NCBI RefSeq assembly: GCF_047730085.1
Contig: NZ_CP159830.1
Location: forward strand, 682,001 to 746,000
Origin: Njordibacter sp937773555
GTDB taxonomy: Bacteria > Pseudomonadota > Gammaproteobacteria > Pseudomonadales > Balneatricaceae
Direction: 5' to 3'
Length of the DNA: 64,000 nt
Shown here piece by piece: positions 33,087-43,400 of this stretch. Under the pieces are notes generated by a model that saw nothing but the letters and a program-made list of their open reading frames with translations, did no database searches and was not told where the DNA came from. Both the position numbers and the translations under genes were made by a program. The first letter of the stretch is position 1; every line of letters starts with the position of its first letter.

Positions 33087-35114
33087 ATGCCTGCAGACGA
33101 CACCCCTGAACTTACGCCAGAACAATTAGCAGAAATTGAGCGTGAGTTTGATCCTGAAACAGCCTTTCGTTCAACAGGTAAGACTGTTGGTTATATAATT
33201 GCTGCAATTTTAGTGTCAATGTCTGTCTACCATTTTTATGCATCTGGCTTTGGTCTTGTCCGTGAGCTAGTGCATCGTGGTATCCACTTGTCTTTTGTTC
33301 TTGGGCTGGTGTTTTTACTATTTGGCGCACGCAAGGCCAACTATAGCTTATCCCCTAAAGCATGGTATCGCGTTGAAGGCGTGCCCATGATTGATATTAT
33401 ATTTTCATTGGTGGCCGTTAGCGCGGCAATGTACCTGCCTTTGCTGCCCGCAGAAGCGCTGGCTAAGCGGGTTGGAAATCCCTCACCCACTGATATTTTT
33501 ATGGGCTCGGCCTTGCTCTTGTTAACACTTGAGGCAGCACGACGGAGTGTTGGGCCAACCTTGCCTATAATTGGTTTGGTCTTCATTGGCTTTGCCTATT
33601 TTGGTCCCTTAATGCCAGGGGCTTTAAAGCATGGGGGAGCCTCGTGGTTTGGCATTATCAACCATCTCTATATGACTAACCAAGGAATCTATGGAATCGC
33701 AATCGGTGTAATGGCTCAGTACGTATTCCTTTTCATTTTGTTTGGAGTGCTTGCCACACGTATTGGTTTGGGTCAGCTTTTTATTGATATGGCAATGGTC
33801 ATTGCAGGTCGTTATTCTGGAGGGCCAGCCAAGGTTGCAATTTTCTCGAGCGCGTTTATGGGTACCATTTCTGGTTCGTCCATCGCCAACACTGTGACTA
33901 CTGGTGCACTCACTATTCCTGCAATGAAACGCGTAGGGTACCCCGCACATTTTGCGGGTGCTGTTGAAGCGACAGCATCAACGGGTGGCCAGATCACCCC
34001 CCCAATAATGGGTGCTGCAGCCTTTATTATGGTCGAATATTTGGAAATTCCATTACGCGATATTCTGGCTGCGGCGTTGTTCCCTGCTTTGTTACATTAT
34101 TTTGGCATTTTTATTATGGTCCACCTTGAAGCCAAAAAGCTGGGTTTACGTGGTTTGCGTGCCGAAGAATTACCTAAGCTTGGTGTTGTTCTGAAGGATC
34201 ATTGGTTAAGTCTCATTCCTTTGATCATTCTCGTCTACATGATCTTATCAGGAAAAACGCCTGATTATGCAGCGGTGTATGGCATTATTGCTTGTGTCGT
34301 TGTTGGTTTCCTAAATCCTACGCACCGCCTTAGTCTGAAGGATTTATGGTCTAGTTTGTCTACAGGTGCAAAGAGTACACTAGCCGTTGGTGCAGCGGCA
34401 GCAACCGTTGGAGTAGTTGTGGGGGTTGTCACCTTGACGGGTGTTGGGTTTCGACTTGGATACGTTGTAGTACAAACAGCTACTGATATAGGCACACTGC
34501 TGAGCTCACTGCCATTACTTGGATACTTTACTGTGACTCAATGGGCGCTGTTCACATCGCTTATTCTTATAGCTATGTCTTGCATTATTATGGGGGCTGG
34601 TATTCCTACGACAGCGACCTATATTATTCTGGTTGCCGTTGCCGCACCCGCACTTGCTGTGCTTCAAATAGAGCCCCTCGTGGCACACTTTTTTGTCTTT
34701 TACTATGGTGTTCTGGCCGATATCACACCGCCGGTGGCACTGGCGGCCTATGCAGCAGCGGGAATTGCTGGATCTAATCCATTCAAAACTGGTAATACTG
34801 CGTTCCGGCTCGGCATCGCCAAAGCACTAGTGCCTTTCGTCTTTGTCTATTCACCCGCCTTATTGTTGGTCACAGATGGTTTTACTTGGTGGTTGTTTAC
34901 CGTCACATTAGTAGGTGCTATGTTGGGTATCGGATCACTTGGCGTTGCTTTTTCGGGATATTTGCTAGCTCCATTGAAAAAATGGGAACGCTGGTGGGTG
35001 GCGCTGGTGTCATTCCTATTTATTGCCCCAGGATTAGTTACCATGATTGTTGGACTTGTATTGATGCTACCCATTGTAGTTTTGCAGATTAAACGATCAA
35101 AAAAGCAGGGGTGA
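33087..35114 (+). CDS. TRAP transporter fused permease (DctQM type)
   Basis: A 675-residue inner-membrane protein joining the small and large TRAP permease subunits, as in most TAXI systems. The N-terminal 30 residues are acidic and cytoplasmic. About four helices follow (DctQ-like), then a large DctM-like part with FSSAFMGTISGSSIANTV, TASTGGQITPPIMGAAAF and a second half with IMGAGIPTTATYIILV and GVLADITPPVALAAYAAA, the paired hairpin motifs of the transport core. It uses the sodium gradient to import the ligand delivered by the upstream binding protein. Confidence 0.93.
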   Translation: MPADDTPELTPEQLAEIEREFDPETAFRSTGKTVGYIIAAILVSMSVYHFYASGFGLVRELVHRGIHLSFVLGLVFLLFGARKANYSLSPKAWYRVEGVPMIDIIFSLVAVSAAMYLPLLPAEALAKRVGNPSPTDIFMGSALLLLTLEAARRSVGPTLPIIGLVFIGFAYFGPLMPGALKHGGASWFGIINHLYMTNQGIYGIAIGVMAQYVFLFILFGVLATRIGLGQLFIDMAMVIAGRYSGGPAKVAIFSSAFMGTISGSSIANTVTTGALTIPAMKRVGYPAHFAGAVEATASTGGQITPPIMGAAAFIMVEYLEIPLRDILAAALFPALLHYFGIFIMVHLEAKKLGLRGLRAEELPKLGVVLKDHWLSLIPLIILVYMILSGKTPDYAAVYGIIACVVVGFLNPTHRLSLKDLWSSLSTGAKSTLAVGAAAATVGVVVGVVTLTGVGFRLGYVVVQTATDIGTLLSSLPLLGYFTVTQWALFTSLILIAMSCIIMGAGIPTTATYIILVAVAAPALAVLQIEPLVAHFFVFYYGVLADITPPVALAAYAAAGIAGSNPFKTGNTAFRLGIAKALVPFVFVYSPALLLVTDGFTWWLFTVTLVGAMLGIGSLGVAFSGYLLAPLKKWERWWVALVSFLFIAPGLVTMIVGLVLMLPIVVLQIKRSKKQG

Positions 35115-35482
35115 TAGTTTTACACTAGCATAGCTCTAAAGTGCTTAATCGATTGAAAAAGGCTTAAGCGCCTTTGGTAATAAATAGTTCAATAAAGGTC
35201 ATTTTACTTCTTGATTTATCTTTGGGGGTATAAAAATAAATTAATAAATTAAACTTTTATAAAACAACGAATATATCCCAAGATATGAGTGAGGCTTGAG
35301 CACCTCATTCTCTTTCGCTTGAATTTAGTATTAGTGTTTCAGGGTCAGCAGCAAGGTGAAATCATCACCACTATTAGCAGCTATGGTGTAGCTCATTTAA
35401 GCTTGGTTATAAGCTTTAAGGACACCAAAGCTGTTTTCGTAGATAAATCTCAAATTACAATTAACATTGCCTCATAAGGTGC
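35115..35482. other. Gene-free gap
   Basis: Three hundred and sixty-eight bases, AT-rich, between the TRAP permease and the convergent yghU. A 62-codon frame at 35289-35477 has no ribosome site and no recognisable similarity. I see no RNA gene or terminator that stands out. Confidence 0.4.
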
Positions 35483-36346
35483 TTAGTTTAATTTGTTTTG
35501 GGTTTTGAATTGGAAATCACTGGAGTCATGGCGTTCATGCAACTGCTCATCTAATTCACCCCAAGCACGATTGACCATTACCCCGCGTTTAACTGCTTTT
35601 CGTTGACTAATTTCTTCAGTCCAACGCACCAAATTTTTATAAGACTTAGTTTGTAAAAACTCTGCTGCACCGTAAACTTTATTTTGCACCAGGGCGCCAT
35701 ACCATGGCCAAATTGCCATATCAGCAATAGTGTATTGGTCACCACACATATATTGGTTGTTAGCTAAATGTTGATCGAGTACATCAAGTTGCCGTTTTAC
35801 TTCCATAGTAAACCGCTCTATTGGGTATTCAAATTTTTCAGGCGCATAGGCATAAAAATGGCCAAAACCGCCACCTAAATATGGCCCACTGCCCACTTGC
35901 CAAAATAGCCAAGACAGGCACTGCGACTTAAGCAAAGGTTCTTTGGGTAAAAAAGCATCAAATTTCTCTGCCAAATACAACAATATCGCACCAGATTCAA
36001 AAATAGGCAGCTTATTGCCTTCACTATTATCAACTAGCGCAGGGATTTTGGAGTTTGGATTTACCTCAACAAACCCAGAGCCAAATTGATCGCCATCCAA
36101 AATATCAATCAAATAAGCATCGTACTCAGCGTCCTTGATACCCAAAGATAACAATTCTTCCAATAAAATTGTTACCTTTACACCATTGGGCGTTGCCAAC
36201 GAATAAAGTTGTAAGGGGTGCTTACCCACAGGCAATTCTGATTCATGGGTTGCTCCAGATGTTGGACGATTAATGCTAGCAAACTTGCCGCCAGTTGCTG
36301 TAGTCCATTGCCATATTTTTGGGGGCTCATACGTATTTTCAGACAT
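35483..36346 (-). CDS. yghU: Glutathione-dependent disulfide-bond oxidoreductase (YghU-like)
   Basis: A 287-residue GST-superfamily protein matching the YghU/YfcG class, which reduces disulfides using two bound glutathiones and lacks classical transferase activity. The N-terminal extension (PPKIWQWTTATGGKFASINR) is typical of YghU. The thioredoxin domain has YSLATPNGVKVTILLEEL, where Thr-Pro-Asn holds the thiolate, then NSKIPALVD and FESGAILLYLA. The C-terminal domain includes YTIADMAIWPWYG. Family members are about 288 residues. It stands alone with no operon partner. Confidence 0.9.
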   Translation of the reverse strand: MSENTYEPPKIWQWTTATGGKFASINRPTSGATHESELPVGKHPLQLYSLATPNGVKVTILLEELLSLGIKDAEYDAYLIDILDGDQFGSGFVEVNPNSKIPALVDNSEGNKLPIFESGAILLYLAEKFDAFLPKEPLLKSQCLSWLFWQVGSGPYLGGGFGHFYAYAPEKFEYPIERFTMEVKRQLDVLDQHLANNQYMCGDQYTIADMAIWPWYGALVQNKVYGAAEFLQTKSYKNLVRWTEEISQRKAVKRGVMVNRAWGELDEQLHERHDSSDFQFKTQNKLN

Positions 36347-37257
36347 TTTTGATCCGTAACTATTGTTGATGTTATAAGAGGGTTTTATTAAACGCTGTTA
36401 ATCTATGGGTATGCAAACACACATTGATCAACATAATAATATATTAATGCTTTCAGCCTTAATTCTACTGCTTTGCTATGATGCCGGCTGTATTTACTTA
36501 ACGATTTAAAACGCAACACAAATCACGTGTCTCATGAAGCAAAGCGTGGGCTGTAATGGATATTTTACCTAAGTAAACCTACCTGCATAAAAGCAATAAA
36601 AGCCAAAGTATAGACCATGAATCACTAAATGTGCTGTTGTTTCACAAATGAGTTTCACGCCCACCCCAAAGTGATGAATAGCTGGTTTATATTATGCCTT
36701 TGAAAGACTTCAGTAAGCTTTAGCCAACCTTCTTTTTGTAAGCTGGAAGCAGCCTATTTGTAGTTTGGCCCCAGGACTTTTGTTGCGATTAACCATCGAT
36801 TGTGGTCCTAAGGTATTCGCGCACAAGCACAGCCCAATGCGGCTAGTTTAATGAGGTATAGTTAGCAAACTGAGCCGTCTTTATTACTTGCCGATAACGC
36901 ATTGATACAGTGGTTTAGGTGAATTAGGCTGGGGTCTAAAGAGCCCTCCATAATATGCGTTAACTTAAGTTGCCTGTGCGACCTTGAACAATGCTATCAG
37001 CAGGTATGGTGGCTCTATACCTAAACATTAAAGCTATGCTTTAAAAGCTAACTGATTTAAGCTGCCTAGCAAATCTGCCCTCTTACTTAATTCAATTATA
37101 AATGCAGCCTGATAGATCGTTGATATTTTTATGGTTACAGCTCCAATCACAACAACTCACCAGTGAACTAGCTCGGCGTAAATGAGAAATTATTTGACGC
37201 ACTGGGTATTTAACCTTGCCTATCAGACTGTATAATCGGCAGCCAAAGGAGATCCAT
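36347..37257. other. Gene-free region before the CbiX-like gene
   Basis: About 910 bases without a supported gene. A 33-codon hydrophobic frame at 36411 lacks a ribosome site. A TATAAT at 37231-37236 could be the -10 box of the chelatase gene, although the matching -35 (TTTAAC, near 37210) is weak. I looked for cobalamin-riboswitch features because of the chelatase gene and did not find the conserved B12-box pattern. Confidence 0.35.
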
Positions 37258-38418
37258 ATGTCATTATTAAATTCTTTACCCGAAAATTCTGGAATCATTA
37301 TTTGTGGTCATGGTAGTAGAGCCAAAATTGCTGAAGAAGAGTTCAGCCTGCTGGCTGCTGGATTGCGTGCTAGATTTCCCAGTCTAGAGGTTGAATATGG
37401 TTTTTTGGAATACTCATCGCCCAATATTCACATGGCGTTGGATCGTTTGATTTCAAAGGGTATCACTAATATCTATGCGGTGCCTGGCATGTTGTTTTCA
37501 GCTACCCACGCGCAAAATGATATCCCATCAGTATTAACTACCTATATGCAAAAAAATCCTGCGCTTACCATCAAATACGGTAAAGAGCTTGGTTTACATG
37601 ACGAAATGATCATGGCCTTTCAACATAGGATTATGGAAGCTGTAGACCTAACTGAAATGCCAAAACCTGGTGATTTATATGACACCATGCTGGTGGTGGT
37701 GGGTCGGGGCACGTCTGTTGCGCAAGCTAATGCAGAGGTTTCAAAATTAACCCGCATTGTGGCAGAAAATATGGGTTTTGGTTGGTGTGAAACAGTTTAC
37801 TCTGGGGTCACTTTTCCCTCGGTGGGTAGGGGGTTGGAAATGGCATTGAAGCTTGGCTTTAAGAAAATAGTTGTGGCCCCATATTTTCTTTTTTCAGGTA
37901 AGTTAATTGGCCGTATCCACGGTTACATTGACAAAGTTTCTGCTGATCACCCTGGTGTTAGTTTCCATGTTGCAGATTACCTGCGTGACCAATCTCATGT
38001 TATCAACACTTTTGTTGAAAGGATTGAAGAAACAGTGTCTCAACCGGCAGTTAACGATGGCCTTATGGAAAAATTTCAAGCTAGGTTAGCGGCTGGTGAA
38101 GTTACGGTTCACCACCACCATGCAGAGTTTCAGCCTGAGGTAGAGGCTGATTTAAAAGCTCATTCACATGATCACGACCATAGCCACGGGCATTCGCACC
38201 AAAAGGACGCAGGGCATAGTCATTCTGGGCATGGGCATACACATGCACCGTATAGACACATTGCGCACCCGCATGGGCCTAGAACAATGATTGATGAAAA
38301 TGTGTGCTGCTGTTTTATGGGCCAATTCCCTCAAGCTGTTGTTGAAGAGGAGCGTGCACTTAGGTTGGCATCAGGTAAGTCAGTTGTTGATCAAACTCCG
38401 CAGTGCAAGGTCAAGTAG
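37258..38418 (+). CDS. CbiX-type sirohydrochlorin chelatase with His-rich tail
   Basis: A 386-residue protein with two CbiX modules. Module 1 has the catalytic His in IIICGHGSRAK (His18) and a second in SATHAQNDIP. Module 2 keeps the fold (VVVGRGTS, VAPYFLFSGKLIGRI) but lacks the matching His, so it is probably structural. The C-terminal region (about residues 285-345) is a His-rich linker, then DENVCCCFMGQ, a Cys cluster like that of long CbiX proteins that bind an Fe-S centre. It inserts Co into sirohydrochlorin for B12, or possibly Ni or Fe. The ATG at 37258 has AAGGAG. No other B12 gene is in the window. Confidence 0.85.
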   Translation: MSLLNSLPENSGIIICGHGSRAKIAEEEFSLLAAGLRARFPSLEVEYGFLEYSSPNIHMALDRLISKGITNIYAVPGMLFSATHAQNDIPSVLTTYMQKNPALTIKYGKELGLHDEMIMAFQHRIMEAVDLTEMPKPGDLYDTMLVVVGRGTSVAQANAEVSKLTRIVAENMGFGWCETVYSGVTFPSVGRGLEMALKLGFKKIVVAPYFLFSGKLIGRIHGYIDKVSADHPGVSFHVADYLRDQSHVINTFVERIEETVSQPAVNDGLMEKFQARLAAGEVTVHHHHAEFQPEVEADLKAHSHDHDHSHGHSHQKDAGHSHSGHGHTHAPYRHIAHPHGPRTMIDENVCCCFMGQFPQAVVEEERALRLASGKSVVDQTPQCKVK

Positions 38419-38825
38419 TCCTAGCCTTATTAGTGCAACCTGTGGGCTTAGGTGCTTTATAAAAGGTGCTTTTTTGATGCCAATTAAAGTTGGCTTTAAA
38501 TGATTATTCAAAGCCATACCTGCTATTTAGTATAGAGTTCACAGGGTTTAATGATTGTGAACTTTAGCACTATGCCATTGCTTTTTATCTTGTTCTCATG
38601 CAGCGCAAGAATCAATATTTTTAGCTCGCTTTCACAGTTATAGCCACTCATTAGCGGCACGCTTAAATTATACCTAAGGCGAGTAACTTCAATCGTTTTT
38701 AGACAATCCCCGGCCTTTACAGGCCTTTATATTACCTTACCTCTTTTCAGCTGTGTAAAACTACTTATATGCAGATTGCAGTACTTGTGACATGTGCAAT
38801 ACAGTTTTTTGTTGTGATGGGCCAT
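38419..38825. other. Gene-free gap
   Basis: About 400 AT-rich bases between convergent genes. I found no reading frame with a ribosome site and no clear terminator or RNA. Confidence 0.35.
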
Positions 38826-39086
38826 TTATTTAATGAGGCTTAGATCGGCTTCTATACCCACTCTTTGTTCTTTGGTTAACTTCTTTGAAGCAAACTTATT
38901 TAAGGTAGTTAAGTAAGTTACACCGTTGCTTAGCGCAATTGTTGACCAGTAATAAGACTTCTGAAAGCTCTGAACCACTCCTCTGCCGTCAAAAAAACGC
39001 CTTGCTAAAAATTCCATGGCCACTAAGTCGCCACTAATGGCCTTAACCTCTGCAATAGTTACGCATTCACTTTGTTTAGCAGGCAT
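38826..39086 (-). CDS. Small Sel1-repeat-like protein
   Basis: An 86-residue soluble protein with about one and a half Sel1-like (SLR/TPR-type) repeats: GDLVAMEFLARRFFDGRGVV followed by QKSYYWSTIALSNG shows the A-x-x-x-L-(x)-x-x-(Y/F)-x-x-G-x-G-V pattern, where hydrophobic and Gly positions match. Such repeats form paired helices for protein contacts. It is divergent from an Lrp-type regulator, with a 190-base AT-rich region between. Function unknown; it may be a truncated member of a longer repeat protein. Confidence 0.6.
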   Translation of the reverse strand: MPAKQSECVTIAEVKAISGDLVAMEFLARRFFDGRGVVQSFQKSYYWSTIALSNGVTYLTTLNKFASKKLTKEQRVGIEADLSLIK

Positions 39087-39275
39087 TGACGTGTCCTCAC
39101 TCTGTATGGCCTATATAAATTGTAAACTAATCCAAAAAGTTAATTTTATTGCACTTTATGTGTTAATGTAAGTCAAAAATTTGTTTATATTCATCGTAAA
39201 AAGATCATTATGTTTTGTATTTTATACAAAAAGTAAATTTAATGATTATTTAACAAGTATGGGAGAAAATACCTA

Positions 39276-39713
39276 ATGTCAGAATTCCTAGACAGCAAAG
39301 ACCAAGCTATTGTTAGTTTGTTGCAAAAAGACGGTCGTATGTCAGTTCAAAATATGGCCAAAGCGTTAGGGATAACACGAGCCACAGTAACTAAACGTAT
39401 AGAAAAATTAGAATCTAGTGGGGTAATTACAGGGTATGTTGCAGTGGTAAAAAAAGACTTTCTTAATAAAGAAGTACGTGGGTGGGTAATGATTACTACA
39501 GTACCTAATTTAGAAGAAAGTGGCATTGTTGCAATGAAACTCATCCCTGAAGTAAGCAAAATATACACCACTAGTGGACGTTGGGATTTGGCAGTTGAAA
39601 TTAGAGCTTCACACCTGGAAAGCTTTGACACAGCGCTGTCAAAAATTCGCCAAGTGAGTGGGATTGAAACCACAGAGACCAATTTATTGCTCAGTTCGCG
39701 TATTGGCATGTAA
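39276..39713 (+). CDS. Lrp/AsnC family transcriptional regulator
   Basis: A 145-residue regulator. The N-terminal helix-turn-helix is MSVQNMAKALGITRATVTKRIEKLESSGVI and the C-terminal RAM domain (about residues 65-140) has GWVMITTVPNLEESG and the IYTTSGRWDLAVEIRA strand typical of ligand-binding Lrp proteins. It acts as a dimer or octamer sensing amino acids. GGGAGA lies before the ATG. There is no adjacent metabolic gene on the same strand, so its target is not obvious; the divergent Sel1-like gene may be one. Confidence 0.88.
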   Translation: MSEFLDSKDQAIVSLLQKDGRMSVQNMAKALGITRATVTKRIEKLESSGVITGYVAVVKKDFLNKEVRGWVMITTVPNLEESGIVAMKLIPEVSKIYTTSGRWDLAVEIRASHLESFDTALSKIRQVSGIETTETNLLLSSRIGM

Positions 39714-39886
39714 TTCATTAGAGCAAATTAAAGGGTAGTAATCATTTTTAGGTTTTTAAGAGCATTAGTTGATACCTAAAATAGCATTGATCCTTCTGCT
39801 TTTGGCTCACTTCAAGTGGGGGGTTCGTGATAGTCTATGATTGATTCTACCAGACGTATCATTAACACTTCGCATAGAGAAAAATT

Positions 39887-40423
39887 ATGGCCATAGGTGC
39901 TACCATTTATAAGGCAAATTTAAACTTATCCAACCTTAATAGTCATCATTACGCTGATTACAGCCTAACCATCGCAAAACATCCGTCTGAAAATGAAACT
40001 CGATTAATGTGTCGCCTCATTGCCTTTTTGCATGCTGCACATGAAGACCTTGAACTAACAAAGGGCATTAGTTCAGTAGAGGAACCTGACTTGTGGCAGC
40101 GGGATTTAACTGGAAATATTGTGCATTGGATTGAACTGGGGATGCCAGATGAAAAACGCATTCGCCAAGCTAGTGGTAGGGCTCAGCAGGTGACTATTTA
40201 TACCTATCATGATAATAAAGCTGACATTTGGTTAGAGAAAAATCGCGCTAGTCTATCTACCAACAAAAAAGTAAAGGTGTTTCACATTGATGTGGAAGCT
40301 GCGTCTTCGTTAGAAAATATGTTGGTTAAAACGATGAACTTGAGCTGCATTATTGAAGAAGATCAGGTGCACTTAAGTACTGATGACCTTCATGTTACGG
40401 TGCAAATAACTCAAAGTTTATAA
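39887..40423 (+). CDS. yaeQ: YaeQ family protein
   Basis: A 178-residue protein with the YaeQ fold, related to PD-(D/E)xK nucleases. It begins MAIGATIYKANLNLSNLNSH and carries the conserved segments HHYADYSLTIAKHPSENETRLM and PDLWQRDLTGNIVHWIELGMPDE, where acidic residues occupy the nuclease-like site. The E. coli homologue is of similar length (about 181). Function is not established; a link to transcription anti-termination was suggested for enterobacterial members. It lies 55 bases before recC on the same strand and may be co-transcribed. Confidence 0.9.
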   Translation: MAIGATIYKANLNLSNLNSHHYADYSLTIAKHPSENETRLMCRLIAFLHAAHEDLELTKGISSVEEPDLWQRDLTGNIVHWIELGMPDEKRIRQASGRAQQVTIYTYHDNKADIWLEKNRASLSTNKKVKVFHIDVEAASSLENMLVKTMNLSCIIEEDQVHLSTDDLHVTVQITQSL

Positions 40424-40478
40424 TGGCTTATGGCCAGTAATGCTTGAAACATAAGTTAATACACAAGGAATTAGGTGG

Positions 40479-43400
40479 ATGGCTGTAGCAAAACAACTCA
40501 TGGTATACCCAGCAAACAGGCTAGAAGATCTGGCTGTATTACTGAACCACGTGTTAACGCTTGGGCAATCTGGCAGTGCTTCTGGGGTATTAGATTCTGC
40601 TCAAGTTATCGTTGAAAACACGGGCATGCAGCATTGGCTTAATACGCAATTAGCCAAGCAAAACGGCATTGCGATGAACATTGACTACCCTTTGCCTGGA
40701 AAATTTGTTTGGCAATTGGCCCGGCAGTTATTAGGCGATGCTCAAGTGCCTCAGCAACCACCTTATCAGCGCGAGGCCCTAGTTTGGCGAATTGATGATG
40801 TATTGGCGAGTGATGCGATACTGACTAATTCAGCATTCTCTGAGGCTAATCGCTACTGGCAATCAGCGCCGCAAGAGCAAACAAAAACACCTGCAGACCT
40901 TTTAAAGCGCTTTCAATTATCCAGCGCGCTGGCTGACCTTTTTGAGCAATATATTCTCTACCGTCCCGATTGGCTCACTCAATGGCAAATAGAAGACAGC
41001 TCAGAACATTGGCAAGCTCAGCTGTGGGCTATGTTATGCCATCAAGATGGGCGCCACCCCATAGATATACAACGCAGGTTAATACACGCACTTTCTCAAC
41101 TAACAGGGCCTAAGCACCAACAGCTACCGCAACAAATTTTTCTGTTTGCCCTGAATACTATGGCGCCAGCTACGTTAGAGGTTTTTTCGGCCTTAGCTCA
41201 GCATACTCAGGTGCATATATTTCACCTTAATCCTTGTGCTGAATATTGGGGCCATATTCAGTCTGAAAAAGCCATTGCGGCTACGCACCTAAAGCATTGG
41301 TTAGCGCAGCAAGACGATAACGTGTTAGTTGATGGTGGCAACCCCTTATTAGCTAACTTAGGCAGCCAAGGCAAAGAGTTTTTCCGCCTACTACAGCAGC
41401 AAGATAGTTATAATATTGATGCCTTCGAAGAAGCTACCCCTGTTAGTTCCAGTGCAGATTTGTCTACCCTACAACAGCTTCAACAAGACATTTTGCACCT
41501 TGATGATGCCCGTGAACATAGCCATAAAAAAGTAGATGACAGCCTTGTTTTTGCCAATGGTTCCAGTGCCCTGAGAGAGTTACAAGGCTTACATGACTGG
41601 TTGCTTGGCAAGTTCCAAATAGACCCTAGCCTTAAACCAAGTGACATTCTAGTCATGTGCCCGCAAGTAGAGGATTATGCTGCCTACGTAGGCGCTGTCT
41701 TTGACACCCAAGGCAGGCAGTTTGGTTCTTGGTATGATGCCAGTAAAACCGAAACGCCACAGTTACCGTGCTCTATCGCCGACCGCAAGCCGCAAGATTC
41801 AGAGCCTCTTGTAGCCGCTTACTTGCAACTTCTGCAATTGCCAGATAGCCGGTTCCAAGTGTCTTTTATATTAGACTTTTTACGCTTGCCAGCGATACAA
41901 CGAAAGTTTGGTATCGACCCAGTTGAACTTGAAATTATTGCAGTTTGGCTAGCTAACGCGTGTGTGCATTGGGGCTTGGATGAGTGTCATAAAGCCAGCA
42001 CTTTGGGCCAAGAGGAGTCTACAAGCACCTATAGTTGGTCTTGGGGGCTTAAGCGTTTATTGCTTGGTTTTGCTCAAGGTGGGGAGTCAAAAAAGTATCA
42101 AAATGACTGGTTGCTAGCTGATGTAGAGGGCAGCCAAGCGGTGCTTTTAGGCCGTTTAATGCAGGTGCTTGAACAGTTGCAGGGGCATGCAAAAAACCTT
42201 AATACTCCTCGTTCAGGCCTCGCTTGGCGGGGCTATCTTACGGGCATGATAGACGAGTTTTTTGCCGATGACCAAACGTTGCAGCGTAACGAAGAGCAGG
42301 CCAAAGAGTGGCTAACAACGGCTATCGGTAATATGGCTATGTGGGTAGAACAAGTTGATTATAGTCAAACCATTACCTTAGAGGTGGTGCGCTACAGCTT
42401 AACCCAAAAACTGTCTGTAGCAAGTAGTAGCCAAGCCTTTATTACCGGGAAAATTACCTTTTGCTCTATGGTGCCTATGCGCAGCATTCCATTTAAGGTA
42501 GTTGCAATGTTAGGGCTTAATGATGGGCAGTACCCTAGACAATCTAAACCATTAGACTTTGACTTAATGGCCCAAGAAGAGCGTAGGGTGGGTGATCGTT
42601 CGCGCCGTGGTGATGACCGCTACTTATTTTTAGAAGCTTTGATCAGTGCCCGGTCTTGTTTGTACTTTAGTTATCAAGGCGTGGATAGTAAAAATAACTC
42701 CCCACGCCAACCCAGTTTGGTTTTGTCTGAATTGATGGACTACCTTACCAGAGGGTATGGCTGGAACTTTAATCCAACACAGGCTGATTCAAAGCTTCGG
42801 CAACTACCTTTGCATAGCTTTAGCAAAGATAACTTTAACCCTTTATCTACCCCTAGCTTTGAGACCTCTTGGCTACGTTTGCTGCAAGCTGAGAGTTTGG
42901 ATGAAGATCACAGTGTTGTAGGCCCATCTGATCATTTAAAAGCGTTAACTGTGAGTGGTCTAGTGCGGTTTTTAGAAAACCCTGGCCGTACGTTTGCTAA
43001 TGAAAGTTTAGGCTTATATTTACACGATTATGACTTAGAACTAGATGATGATGAGCCCTTTGAAAGCTCCAAATTAGTTGAGTATAAATTGCGCCAGTGC
43101 ATGTTAGCTGCGGTCTTGTCTCATGAGCCAGAGGCGTGCAAAGCGGTTAGAGAAGAATATCAATTGAATGGGCAACTGCCAGAAAACCACCTTGCAACCC
43201 GCATTATTGACACCAGCCAAGAGCAGGCAGAAGCACTTTTAGATGAGCTACAAACACTGGCATACGAACAGGCACAAAACCATTGGGTTTCAACGCGCGT
43301 AATGGGCGTAACCATAGAAGATCAATTACCTTTAATAGGTGACCCTACGGATGAAAACAGCCCACTCAAAGTTATCCTTAGTCGGCCCAGCAAGGCAAAA

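Noticed and set aside
35289..35477. Rightward 62-residue frame
   Set aside because: No ribosome site and no recognisable similarity; kept as part of a gene-free gap.
36411..36509. 33-codon hydrophobic frame
   Set aside because: No ribosome site; AT-rich region where chance frames are expected.
36700..37257. Possible cobalamin riboswitch before the CbiX-like gene
   Set aside because: The conserved B12-box and GCCACTG-type core are not present.
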